48,130 nucleotides of DNA from Thermoleophilia bacterium (GTDB taxonomy: Bacteria; Actinomycetota; Thermoleophilia; Gaiellales; JAICJC01). This document shows positions 24,780-32,397 of the stretch, one piece after another. The position numbers were made by a program, and so were the translations under genes. Each line of letters starts with the position of its first letter. Position 1 is the stretch's first letter. The DNA lies in the NCBI GenBank assembly GCA_025928435.1, contig JAICJM010000005.1, forward strand, positions 1-48,130, written 5' to 3'. The notes beneath the pieces are model-generated. The model searched no databases, was not told the origin of the DNA, and was given only the letters and a program-made list of their open reading frames with translations.

Positions 24780-25648
24780 GAGAGCACCACCGATCGGGTC
24801 AGGTTGCGGGGGGTGTCCGGGTCGAAGCCGCGGGCGACGGCGAGGTCGACCGCGAGCCGCTGGCACAGCACCAGCGTCGAGAGCGGCTCCGGCCGGGCGT
24901 CGAGCAGGCGCGCCCCGGTCGCGCGGATGTCGGCCGCGAGCGCGTCGTCGAGCGGGTCGAATGCAACGACGAGCGTGCGCGCGTCGGCGGTCGCGATCGG
25001 GCCGTGCCGGTACTCCATCGCCGGGTAGGACTCGGTCCATGCGCGCCCGGCCTCGCGCAGCTTGAGCGCCGCCTCCGCGGCCAGGCCGACGGTCCAGCCC
25101 GACCCGAGGAAGTGGAATCGGTCGAACGCGGCCGGGTCGACCGGGAGCCGGTCGGTCAGCACCGCCTCGGCGGCGTCCGCGGCGGCCGTCGGGTCGATCC
25201 CGAGGTGCGCGCGCAGGTAGACGAGCGCCGTCGTCGCAAAGCGCGTCTGCACGACCGAGCGCTCGTCGGCGAACGCGAGCACGACGGCCGCGCCCGCCGC
25301 ATCGGCCAGTGGGCTGTCGGCCACCGCGGTCAGGGCCACGGTCGGCGTGCCGGCCCCCAGGCGCTCGAGGGCCGTGAGCACCTCGGTCGTCGTCCCCGAG
25401 CGCGAGAGCGCGAGCACCGCGTCGTACCGCCTCGCCGCCGGCATCTCGGAGGCCGGGAAGGCGTCCGTCTCGCCGCGCCCGCCGTCCTCGCGCGTGCGGG
25501 CGTACGCCTGCGCGATATAGAGGGATGTGCCGCAGCCGACCACGGCCAGCCGCAGGCCGTGCCCGGGCAGGGCCGGATCCGGCTCGAGCCCCGCGGCGTG
25601 CCGCCACAGCGTGGGCTGGCTGGTCAGCTCGTGCACGGTTGCGCTCAT
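24776..25648 (-). CDS. agaS: SIS-domain sugar isomerase/deaminase (AgaS/GlmS-isomerase-like)
   Basis: 290 aa with two SIS domains and no glutamine amidotransferase domain. Sugar-phosphate binding motifs are VVGCGTSLYIAQAYA (near residue 37), LSRSGTTTEVLTALE (SxSGxT) and FLGSGWTVGLAAEAALKLREA. Homologues such as AgaS convert galactosamine-6-phosphate to tagatose-6-phosphate with release of ammonia; related proteins act on glucosamine-6-phosphate or fructosamine-6-phosphate. The LacC/LacD genes in the other half of the locus favour the galactosamine route. First gene of the transporter operon, with a good promoter immediately upstream that leaves almost no leader. The gene symbol is a contextual choice. 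Confidence 0.75.
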   Translation of the reverse strand: MSATVHELTSQPTLWRHAAGLEPDPALPGHGLRLAVVGCGTSLYIAQAYARTREDGGRGETDAFPASEMPAARRYDAVLALSRSGTTTEVLTALERLGAGTPTVALTAVADSPLADAAGAAVVLAFADERSVVQTRFATTALVYLRAHLGIDPTAAADAAEAVLTDRLPVDPAAFDRFHFLGSGWTVGLAAEAALKLREAGRAWTESYPAMEYRHGPIATADARTLVVAFDPLDDALAADIRATGARLLDARPEPLSTLVLCQRLAVDLAVARGFDPDTPRNLTRSVVLS

Positions 25649-25656
25649 ATCGCGCG

Positions 25657-25685
25657 ACTTTACGCAAGAAACGCGCAGAATTCAA
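25657..25685 (-). promoter_or_regulatory. Promoter of the SIS-ABC operon
   Basis: On the minus strand TTGAAT (25680-25685) and TAAAGT (25657-25662) are 17 bp apart, and the SIS ATG follows 8 bases after the -10, so the transcript would be nearly leaderless. The spacer includes CGTTTCT (complement at 25667-25673), also present in the GH4 promoter at 9446-9452. The divergent DeoR gene suggests autoregulation here. Confidence 0.5.
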
Positions 25686-25723
25686 CAGAAGTTGGGCGTG
25701 GATGCCGGGTAGGATGCGCCGCG

Positions 25724-26482
25724 GTGCGCCAGTCCGATCGGTTCAACCACATCATCACGCAGCTCTCGACCAAAGGCTCGGTCGGTGTCGGCGACCTCGT
25801 GGACGCCATGGGCGTCTCGGCGGCCACCATCCGCCGCGACCTGGCCCTGCTCGAGGGCCAGCGGCTGCTGGCGCGGACGCACGGCGGCGCAGTCGCCCAC
25901 GGCGTGCTCTACGAGCTGCCGCTGCGCTACCGCAGCGCCGACCGCCAGGAGCAGAAGTCGCGCATCGCCCGGGCGGCGGCCGCCCGGGTGGCCGAGGGCG
26001 CCGCGATCGGGATGACGGGCGGGACGACGACCACCGAGGTCGCCCGGGCGCTCACCGACCGGCACCGCCTGACCGTCGTCACGAACTCGCTCAGCATCGC
26101 CTCGGAGCTGGCCGTCCGCCCCAACCTGAAGCTCGTGGTGACCGGCGGGGTGGCGCGGCCGGAGTCCTACGAGCTGGTCGGGCCGCTGGCCGAGGGGGCG
26201 CTCGCGACGCTCAACCTCGACCTGGTGCTGGTCGGCGTGGACGGCATCTCGGTGGACGAGGGCTTCACCACCCACCACGAGGTCGAGGCGCACACGAACG
26301 GCGCGCTGATCGCGCGCGCCCGCCGCGTGGTGGTGGTCGCGGACAGCTCGAAGCTCGGCCAGGTCGCGTTCGCCCGCATCTGCGGACTCGACGACGCCGA
26401 CGAGCTCATCACGGACGGCGACGCGGATGCGGGCGAGGTGGAGGCCGTCCGCGCCGCCGGCCTCGAGGTCACGTTGGTCTGA
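25724..26482 (+). CDS. DeoR-family sugar-phosphate-responsive repressor
   Basis: 252 aa. N-terminal winged helix: VGVGDLVDAMGVSAATIRRDLALLEGQ followed by ARTHGGAV, the DeoR signature. The C-terminal DeoRC sensor domain (isomerase-like fold) has IGMTGGTTTTEVARAL, VVTNSLSIASEL and VVTGGVARPE, which bind a sugar phosphate. GTG 25724 is preferred, with AGGA about 10 bases upstream. It is divergent from the SIS-ABC operon and likely controls it and the GH4/LacD region. Its 3' end overlaps the convergent STAS gene by 14 bp. Confidence 0.9.
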   Translation: MRQSDRFNHIITQLSTKGSVGVGDLVDAMGVSAATIRRDLALLEGQRLLARTHGGAVAHGVLYELPLRYRSADRQEQKSRIARAAAARVAEGAAIGMTGGTTTTEVARALTDRHRLTVVTNSLSIASELAVRPNLKLVVTGGVARPESYELVGPLAEGALATLNLDLVLVGVDGISVDEGFTTHHEVEAHTNGALIARARRVVVVADSSKLGQVAFARICGLDDADELITDGDADAGEVEAVRAAGLEVTLV

Positions 26483-26846
26483 CGCGGACTCCCGTGCCGA
26501 CGCCACCTCCGGCCAGCGCCTCCTCGAGCGTGTCGTATGTCGGCATGCTGCGCAGGTCGACCATGTCGAACGCCTTCCGGGCGGAGCTGTCGGCCGGTGC
26601 GACGATCGCGAACCGGCATGCCGACCGGGCGCGGGCGTGCTCGCCGCCCAGGGCGAGCGCGCACACGACCGTCGAGTCGACGAACGTGGCCCTGGACAGG
26701 TCGACGACGAGGTGCGAGACCTCACGGAACTGGCGGTCGACCTCGTCCGACAGCGCGTCCACCGTCGCGAGATCGTGCTCGCCCACGAGCGCGAGCACCC
26801 GCACATACCCCAGATCGTGCACCGCGATCCGGCCCCGCTCAAGCAT
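26469..26846 (-). CDS. STAS-domain anti-sigma factor antagonist (phosphorylatable form)
   Basis: 125 aa, a single STAS domain. The loop DLSRATFVDSTVVCALA contains the conserved Asp-Ser; the Ser is the residue phosphorylated by the anti-sigma kinase in SpoIIAA/RsbV proteins. It overlaps the second STAS gene by 8 bp and lies opposite a HATPase gene, so a partner-switching module is likely. No sigma factor gene is visible nearby. Confidence 0.85.
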   Translation of the reverse strand: MLERGRIAVHDLGYVRVLALVGEHDLATVDALSDEVDRQFREVSHLVVDLSRATFVDSTVVCALALGGEHARARSACRFAIVAPADSSARKAFDMVDLRSMPTYDTLEEALAGGGVGTGVRVRPT

Positions 26847-27195
26847 CGCCGGCCTCCGCTGCCTCGCCGTGCGCGGCGCTCCGCGCCGCCGTAGGACGGG
26901 CCGCGCGCAGGTCGGCGATGAGCCGTCCGGTGCGGGTGATCACGTCCGACTCGCGCACCTTGACCTCCACCCCGACCGTCGTGCCGTACTCGACCAGCCA
27001 CCGGAGCGATCGCAGGCCGGCAAGGTCGCAGAACCAGATCCGGCGCAGATCGACGACCATGTCCTCGCCCGGACGCTCCACCATCACCCGCAGCACGCAC
27101 GCCCGCAGGTCGGGCACGGTGGACATGCAGAGCTCACCCCACCCCTCGACCCTGAGGTGCTTCCCCGGGTGGATCCGAACTCCGAAGCGGCTCAC
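26839..27195 (-). CDS. STAS-domain protein lacking the usual phospho-serine
   Basis: 118 aa. STAS pattern MVVDLRRIWFCDLAGLRSLRWL aligns with the family's D-S-x-G-L helix start, but the phosphorylation position is Leu (CDLAGL). It may therefore be a constitutively unphosphorylated partner or may bind another protein. The C-terminal tail is Ala/Arg-rich. GTG start at 27195; the gene is divergent from the HATPase gene with 118 bp between them. Confidence 0.78.
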   Translation of the reverse strand: MSRFGVRIHPGKHLRVEGWGELCMSTVPDLRACVLRVMVERPGEDMVVDLRRIWFCDLAGLRSLRWLVEYGTTVGVEVKVRESDVITRTGRLIADLRAARPTAARSAAHGEAAEAGDA

Positions 27196-27313
27196 AGGCC
27201 CTCCACGTGCTCGCGTAGCGTCCCCTTGAGCTGGAGGTTCAACCCGGCCGTCAATATATCAGCGGCCGTTCGACGAGGATTGGTCGCGTCCCCGGCCGGG
27301 TAGCCGGTATCCC

Positions 27314-27712
27314 GTGTCACGTCGTCGTGTTACGGAGCAATGCCGGTGGCGGCTGCCGGCCGAGGCAGCGATCCTGCGGCTCGTGCGATCGTCAGTCACC
27401 GAGATGGTCGCCGATGCCGCCCGGAACGATCTCGAGCGGATCCGGCCGGCGCTCACCGAGGCAAGCGCAAACGTTGTCCGGCACGCCTATCCGGGCGACC
27501 ACGGCATGCTGGACGTCGGCGTCTGCCGCGGCCCGAAGATGGTCATGATCGAGGTGCGCGACTGCGGCGTCGGCGTCCCGGGCGATCGCCAGCCGCGCGC
27601 CGCGCGGGGCGGCGGCCTCGGGCTACCGTTGATCGACATGCTCATCGACCAGGCCGAGATCACGCCGCGCCCGCAGGGCACCTCGGTCCGGATGACCGTC
27701 GACCTGCACTGA
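27314..27712 (+). CDS. RsbW/SpoIIAB-like anti-sigma factor kinase (HATPase)
   Basis: 132 aa. Histidine-kinase-like ATPase fold: N-box EASANVVRHAYP, G1 box VRDCGVGVP and G2 box GGGLGLPLIDML. This size and pattern is that of stand-alone anti-sigma serine kinases that bind a sigma factor and phosphorylate STAS antagonists. GTG start. Together with the two STAS genes across the divergent gap it forms a complete switch apart from the sigma factor. Confidence 0.86.
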   Translation: MSRRRVTEQCRWRLPAEAAILRLVRSSVTEMVADAARNDLERIRPALTEASANVVRHAYPGDHGMLDVGVCRGPKMVMIEVRDCGVGVPGDRQPRAARGGGLGLPLIDMLIDQAEITPRPQGTSVRMTVDLH

Positions 27713-27770
27713 CGACGCGTGGGTGCTCCCGCCGCAAACCGTCTCGCACACGCGGGCCGTTGCGGCCGGG

Positions 27771-28544
27771 TCAGCGTCCGGAGTTCGCGTCCTGGTTGGC
27801 AATGGCCGCCATGAGCAGCAGCCCGCCGTCGGCGACCACCGATGCACCGGTGACGTAGCTCGCGCCCGGCGAGGCCAGACACGCGATGACCGCCGCGATC
27901 TCGCGGGCGTCGCCGGGGCGTCTGGCGGGGATGAGCGGCCGCTCGATGCGGGTCGGGTCGACGTCCTCGTTCCCGGTCATCGGGGTCGCGATCTCGCCCG
28001 GCGCGACCGAGTTGACGGTGATCCCGTGCTCGGCCAGCTCGAGCGCCATGACCTTCGTCAGCATGCCGAGCCCGCCCTTCGCTGCGCAGTAGGCGGCCGA
28101 CCCGCGCAGCGGGACGTGCTCGTGCACCGAGGTGACGTTCACGATCCGGCCGCCCCGGTCCTGGGCGATCATGCGCCGGGCGGCCCGCTGGCCGCACAGG
28201 AAGGCGCCGTTCAGGTTGACGTCGAGCACTAACCGCCAGGAGTCCCAGTCGGCGTCGACGAACGGCGAGCTGGCGCCGGCACCGGCGTTGTTCACCAGCA
28301 CGTCGATGCCGCCGAGCGCCTCGCTCAGCTCGTCGATCCGGTCGGCGGCCTCGGGAAGCGACGTCAGGTCGAGCTGCCGCACCTCGGCCCGCCGGCCGCG
28401 CTCGGCGACCTCGCGGGCGGTGCCCTGGGCGCCCTCCTCATCCGAGTGCCACGTCACCCCGACGTCGCAGCCGGCGTCGGCGAGGGCGACCGCAGCTGCG
28501 CGGCCGATGCCCGAGTCTGACCCTGTCACGACGGCGACGGCCAT
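27771..28544 (-). CDS. Short-chain dehydrogenase/reductase
   Basis: 257-aa classical SDR. Cofactor motif VVTGSDSGIGRAAA at the N-terminus, LVNNAG near residue 85, catalytic Ser in VTSVHEH and YCAAK (Tyr-x3-Lys), then VAPGEIATPM. It resembles glucose-1-dehydrogenase and 3-oxoacyl reductase types; substrate is unknown. Single gene, not clearly in an operon. Confidence 0.9.
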   Translation of the reverse strand: MAVAVVTGSDSGIGRAAAVALADAGCDVGVTWHSDEEGAQGTAREVAERGRRAEVRQLDLTSLPEAADRIDELSEALGGIDVLVNNAGAGASSPFVDADWDSWRLVLDVNLNGAFLCGQRAARRMIAQDRGGRIVNVTSVHEHVPLRGSAAYCAAKGGLGMLTKVMALELAEHGITVNSVAPGEIATPMTGNEDVDPTRIERPLIPARRPGDAREIAAVIACLASPGASYVTGASVVADGGLLLMAAIANQDANSGR

Positions 28545-28634
28545 GACGCGCCCCCTACCCCTGCGCCGGAGCGGTGAAACGCCGGCCTGTTGGGTTCGGG
28601 AGGGCGGCGCTCATGACAGCATTTTGCGGCCCGC

Positions 28635-28916
28635 CTACCGGTTCTCGCCGAGATCCGACTCGAGCGCCTCCAGGCGGTCCAGCGCAGCCTCGTCGAGGTA
28701 TCCGAGCGCGTGTCTGCGGCGGGCGTCCCGCTGGAGCCGCTGCCCGGGAAGCGTGGCCGCCTCGCGGTGCGCGGCCGGCGCCCACGGCCGCTTCGGCGGC
28801 AGTGCGGTAAGGCCGCCGGGCCGGGCGCGCGTGCGGGGACGATCGGGCGCCCCGGCCGGCTCCACGGCCGCACCGGTGCCCTTCGTCCACGTCCGCAGCT
28901 GCCAGCGTTGCGCCAT
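28635..28916 (-). CDS. Hypothetical 93-aa basic protein
   Basis: Starts MAQRWQLRTWTKGTGAAVEP, is rich in Arg, Ala and Pro, and ends in an acidic helix (ALGYLDEAALDRLEALESDL). No family recognised and no good ribosome site, so the reading frame could be chance in this GC-rich DNA. It is included because it is the only plausible gene in the 28545-28970 stretch. Confidence 0.35.
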   Translation of the reverse strand: MAQRWQLRTWTKGTGAAVEPAGAPDRPRTRARPGGLTALPPKRPWAPAAHREAATLPGQRLQRDARRRHALGYLDEAALDRLEALESDLGENR

Positions 28917-28973
28917 GGAGGAATTGTATGGCGGACGGTTTCGGCTACCGGGTCGCGAGGGTAGGGCCCCCGG

Positions 28974-29120
28974 ATGAAACGACCGACCGCGGAAACGCCG
29001 GAGCCCCGGCCCGATCCGCCTGCCGAGCCGGACCGGCCGCGGGATCCGGACGCGCCGGCCCGGCCGCAGTCGCCCGAGAAGGACGACGACGTGCACGGCG
29101 ATCCCGAGACGCCGGTCTAG
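28974..29120 (+). CDS. Small Pro/Asp-rich hypothetical protein (48 aa)
   Basis: Starts MKRPTAETPEPRPDPPAEPD and ends with KDDDVHGDPETPV. It is likely disordered. Similar short proline/acid-rich proteins occur in actinobacteria, with no known role. Its TAG overlaps the stop of the convergent GNAT gene as CTAG. Moderate support only. Confidence 0.4.
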   Translation: MKRPTAETPEPRPDPPAEPDRPRDPDAPARPQSPEKDDDVHGDPETPV

Positions 29121-29704
29121 CGCCGTCGCGACGCGGGCTCGACGACCCGCGTCATGACCCAGCGGTGCTTGCCGATCTTGCGATCGCGGGCGAAGCCGGC
29201 CGCCTCGTACGTCGAGACGGCGCCGTTGAACAGGAAGCCGGCCGGCACCGACGCGGCGTCCTCGGGGTAGCCCTCGACCATCCCTCCGCCGAGCCCTGCG
29301 ATGAGCTCGAGCGCGCCCGTGAGCGCGGCGGTCGCGACGCCCTTGCGGCGGTGCCCCTTGCCCACGTAGCAGCAGGCGATCCGCCAGTCCGGCGCCGCGG
29401 TGCTCGTGCGCTCGTAGGCCGCCCGGCTCTTGATCCGCGGCAGCTCGTCGGGGGCGCCGAACTGGCACCAGCCGAGGCAGTCCTGGCCGTCGAAGACGAG
29501 CGCCGCGTGGGCGGTGCCCGCCCGTACGCGGTCGTGCTTGCGGTCGCGGGTGCAGGCGGCGTCTTCCCGGTCGAGCCCCTCGGGATGAAACCCCATGCAC
29601 CAGCAGCCGCCGAAGACGCCGTTGTTGCGCTCCACCAGAGCGGCGAAGGCGGGCCAGGTCGACTCGTCGAGAGCCTTGATCGTGTACGCAGGCGTGGTCG
29701 TCAC
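29117..29704 (-). CDS. GNAT-family N-acetyltransferase
   Basis: 195 aa. Acetyl-CoA-binding segment CCYVGKGHRRKGVATAALTGAL matches the Q/R-x-x-G-x-G/A loop. A distinctive Cys/Trp cluster NNGVFGGCWCMGFHPEG occurs near residue 30. I used the GTG at 29704, which overlaps the nitroreductase stop by 4 bp, instead of the long frame to 30106. Substrate unknown; the pair with a nitroreductase is probably one operon. Confidence 0.85.
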   Translation of the reverse strand: MTTTPAYTIKALDESTWPAFAALVERNNGVFGGCWCMGFHPEGLDREDAACTRDRKHDRVRAGTAHAALVFDGQDCLGWCQFGAPDELPRIKSRAAYERTSTAAPDWRIACCYVGKGHRRKGVATAALTGALELIAGLGGGMVEGYPEDAASVPAGFLFNGAVSTYEAAGFARDRKIGKHRWVMTRVVEPASRRR

Positions 29705-30219
29705 TCGAGGTACCTCACGGATTCCGTCGTCGGCAGGCGTCCGGGCGGCTCGGCCTCGCGGGCCGGCGGGCCCAGGTGCAGGAGGCCGAGCACGCGCTCG
29801 TCGTCGGGCACGCCCACCGCCCTCAGCCCGGCCTCGGTGCGCAGCACGGCGGGCGTCCGCCAGTACCCGGCCAGCCCGCGCGCATGGGCCGCGGTGAGCA
29901 CGATGTAGCACGCACAGGCGGCGGCGCACAGATCCTCCTGGTCGGCCACCGGATCGGCGCCGCGGACGGCCGAGGCGACGATGAGCGTCGGCGCCCGCTG
30001 GAGCTTGACGCCACCGTCGTCGGTGGCCGCCTTCAGCGCCGCGAGCGCCCGCGGCCCGACCACCCGGAAACGCCACGGCTGCGTCAGATGGTGATTGGGG
30101 GCCCATCGGGCCAGCTCGAACAACTCCTCGAGCGTCTCCCGTGGCACGGGCTCGCGCCCGAACACCTTGTGGGTGCGGCGCGTGTGGACGGCGGCGTCGA
30201 ACGACAGGTCGGCGGTCAT
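29701..30219 (-). CDS. Nitroreductase-family flavoprotein
   Basis: About 172 aa. FMN-binding N-terminus AVHTRRTHKVFGREPVP, then ELARWAPNHHLTQPWRFRVV, the classic nitroreductase opening, and ARGLAGYWRTP followed by LGLLHLGPP near the end. It would reduce nitro or enone groups with NAD(P)H. Start set at ATG 30219; ATG 30234 is also possible. Confidence 0.85.
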   Translation of the reverse strand: MTADLSFDAAVHTRRTHKVFGREPVPRETLEELFELARWAPNHHLTQPWRFRVVGPRALAALKAATDDGGVKLQRAPTLIVASAVRGADPVADQEDLCAAACACYIVLTAAHARGLAGYWRTPAVLRTEAGLRAVGVPDDERVLGLLHLGPPAREAEPPGRLPTTESVRYLE

Positions 30220-30386
30220 CTCGGCGGGGGGCATCCTAGGCGGCGGGGCGGAAGCGGTTCCCCGCGCGGTCACTCGCCGGCCCGCAGCCCACGGGCTGCA
30301 GCTCCTGCTGCTCCCGGAGGCCGAGCTGCCTGCCCGCGCTCATCCCGGGATCGTAGATCAGGTTCGGGCCCCCGGTGAAACGCGTG

Positions 30387-30426
30387 GGGCGTGAACCGGG
30401 CCCGCAGCGGGGCCCGGTTCACGCCC
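30387..30426 (-). terminator. Strong hairpin downstream of the GH65 operon
   Basis: Two perfect 17-base arms (30387-30403, starting GGGCGTGAAC, and 30410-30426) close a 6-base loop GCAGCG; a G bulge lets the stem extend by two more pairs. It lies 7 bp after the last gene of the minus-strand operon and is the obvious transcription end or mRNA-stabilising structure. There is no T-run. The remaining 30235-30386 stretch holds only a doubtful 35-aa frame (30236-30343). Confidence 0.6.
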
Positions 30427-30433
30427 ACATCGC

Positions 30434-30727
30434 TCAGGCAGTCGTGCTCGTCATGCGGACGGCGACGTCGTACTTGCCGACCGACGCCCGGCTGCCGGGC
30501 GTCTCGTCGGGGGCCATCGCGTTCAGCGTCTCGTCGGCCGCGCGGTAGTCCTCCTCGCTCTCGAAGACGAGGATGGCGAGGGCGGAGCCGGCGGCGGAAT
30601 CGTGGAGCAGCAGCATCTCGCTGGCCGGGAGGTTCTCCGGCCGCGGCTCGCTGGTGATGCGCTGACGCAGCTCCGCGATGCGCTCGTCGGTGACCCCGTC
30701 GAAGGAGACAACTCGTGCCAGTGCCAT
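30434..30727 (-). CDS. Small dimeric alpha/beta-barrel-like protein
   Basis: 97 aa beginning MALARVVSFDGVTDERIAEL, with a later LLLHDSAAGSALAILVFESE strand pair and an EEDYRAADETL helix. The beta-alpha-beta-beta pattern fits the antibiotic-monooxygenase/EthD-like superfamily, but no catalytic residues can be named. A good AGGAGG site precedes ATG 30727. The ATG at 30763 would overlap the upstream stop as ATGA and add 12 residues. Last gene of the GH65 operon. Confidence 0.7.
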   Translation of the reverse strand: MALARVVSFDGVTDERIAELRQRITSEPRPENLPASEMLLLHDSAAGSALAILVFESEEDYRAADETLNAMAPDETPGSRASVGKYDVAVRMTSTTA

Positions 30728-30759
30728 CGGTGCAACCTCCTCTGCTCGTGGATCGGACG

Positions 30760-32397
30760 TCATGTCGTCTCGCGTGCGTCACGATCGTTACAGCCTGGCC
30801 CGCGCACGAAGCGGCCGGCGAGCGCGCCGGTGTGCTCGCCGCCGCGCACGGTGGCCACGCCGTTCACCCACACGTCCCGCACGCCCTCCGCCAGGCGGTG
30901 CGGGTCGGCGAACGTGGCGGTGTCCCGCACCCGCGCGGGATCGAGGGCGACCAGGTCCGCGTGCATCCCGCGGGCGACGACGCCACGGTCGCGGATGCCG
31001 AGCCTGGCCGCGACGGTCGAGGTCATCTTGCGGACCGCGTCCTCGAGCTCGAGCAGGCCCTCGTCGCGGGCGTAGTGGCCGAGCACGCGGACGAACGTGC
31101 CGTAGTCGCGCGGGTGCACGGGCCCCTGCGCGGCCGCCCAGGCGGGGTCGATGCCCCCGCCGTCCGAGCAGACGGCGATCCAGTCGAGCCGGAGCTGGGC
31201 GCGGACGTTCTCCTCGGACATCTCGTGGTAGATCGTGAAGACCTCGCGTCCCTCCGCGATCAGGAGGTCGAAGACGGCGTCGAGCCAGTCGCCGCCGCGC
31301 ATCTGGGCGATCTCGGCCAGGTTGCGGCCGACGAAGCGCCGGTGCTCGGGCAGCCGCAGGCCGACCGGAACCGTCTTGTCGGGCGGGCCGGGGTCGTCCA
31401 CCTCGACGGTGCCGCCGGCCAGCTGCTCCCGCACCCAGTCGCACACGCCCGGCTCGGCCAGGCGGGCGAACAGGCGCCCGTCGGCCGCCAGGCTCACGGG
31501 CAGCCGGGCGGAGAGGCCGGTGCCGGAGGCCGCGTAGGGGTACATGTCCGCGGCGAGCCGCATCCCCTCCGCCCGCGCGGCCTCGATCCGCTCGATCGCC
31601 GGCGCCATCAGATGCCAATTGCGCGGGCCGCCCGACGCCTTGAGATGGTAGATCTCGGTGGTCGCGCCGGAGCGGCGGCCGATGTCGATCGCCTCGTCGA
31701 GCCCCTCGAGCAGCCGGTCGCTCTCCGACCGGATGTGTGAGACGTACATGCCTCCGGCCTCCGCCGCCACCAGCGCCACCTCCGCGATCTCGTCGGTCGA
31801 GGCATAGGCGTCCGGCGGGTAGATCAGGGCGTACGCCACTCCCATCGCGCCGTCGCGCATCGCCTCGGCGACCACCTCGCGCATCACGTCGAGCTCGGCC
31901 GCCGATGCCTCGCCGGTGCGCATGCCGCAGGCGTACTCGCGCACCGTGCCGCCGCCGATGAACGACGCGACGTTCGGCGACACCCCGGTGCCCTCGAGCG
32001 CCTCCAGCCAGTCGCCGAAGCGGCGCCAGGTGCGGATGCGCCGAAGCCAGCGCTCGTCGATCCCGTCGATCCACGGCTCGGGCGGGCCGATCAGGCCGCC
32101 GTGCGGCGCCGGCGAGTAGGCCTCCCCCATCACCTCGGTCGTGACCCCCTGGACGAGCTTGGACAGCGACCGTCCGTCCACGAAGAGCGGCCACAGCGAG
32201 TGGCTCATGATGTCGATGAAGCCTGGGCAGACGACCAGGCCGCGGGCGTCGATCACCTCATCGGCGGCGAGCTCACCCGGCTCGGCGACGGCGACGATGC
32301 GATCCCCCGCCACGCCGACGTCCGCCGCCCGGCGGGGCGCGCCGGTGCCGTCGATCAGCTCCGCGCCGGTGATGGCGAGGTCGAGCCTCCCGCTCAC
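30760..32397 (-). CDS. Amidohydrolase, N-acyl-D-amino-acid deacylase family
   Basis: 545 aa. The amidohydrolase frame is clear: VVCPGFIDIMSHS, KLVQGVTTEVMGEAYSPAP, VSHIRSES and IYHLKASG (metal His residues) and VCSDGGGI (catalytic Asp). Two features differ from characterised D-aminoacylases: the first His of the usual H-x-H is Met (DIMSH), and the bridging Cys region reads MGEAYS. The enzyme may use one metal or have another substrate. GTG start overlaps the GH65 stop by 4 bp, so it is co-translated with a disaccharide phosphorylase, an unusual pairing. Confidence 0.85.
   Translation of the reverse strand: MSGRLDLAITGAELIDGTGAPRRAADVGVAGDRIVAVAEPGELAADEVIDARGLVVCPGFIDIMSHSLWPLFVDGRSLSKLVQGVTTEVMGEAYSPAPHGGLIGPPEPWIDGIDERWLRRIRTWRRFGDWLEALEGTGVSPNVASFIGGGTVREYACGMRTGEASAAELDVMREVVAEAMRDGAMGVAYALIYPPDAYASTDEIAEVALVAAEAGGMYVSHIRSESDRLLEGLDEAIDIGRRSGATTEIYHLKASGGPRNWHLMAPAIERIEAARAEGMRLAADMYPYAASGTGLSARLPVSLAADGRLFARLAEPGVCDWVREQLAGGTVEVDDPGPPDKTVPVGLRLPEHRRFVGRNLAEIAQMRGGDWLDAVFDLLIAEGREVFTIYHEMSEENVRAQLRLDWIAVCSDGGGIDPAWAAAQGPVHPRDYGTFVRVLGHYARDEGLLELEDAVRKMTSTVAARLGIRDRGVVARGMHADLVALDPARVRDTATFADPHRLAEGVRDVWVNGVATVRGGEHTGALAGRFVRGPGCNDRDARETT

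Noticed and set aside
30236..30343. 35-aa frame upstream of the nitroreductase
   Set aside because: No ribosome site, no recognisable sequence; recorded only in the hairpin entry.
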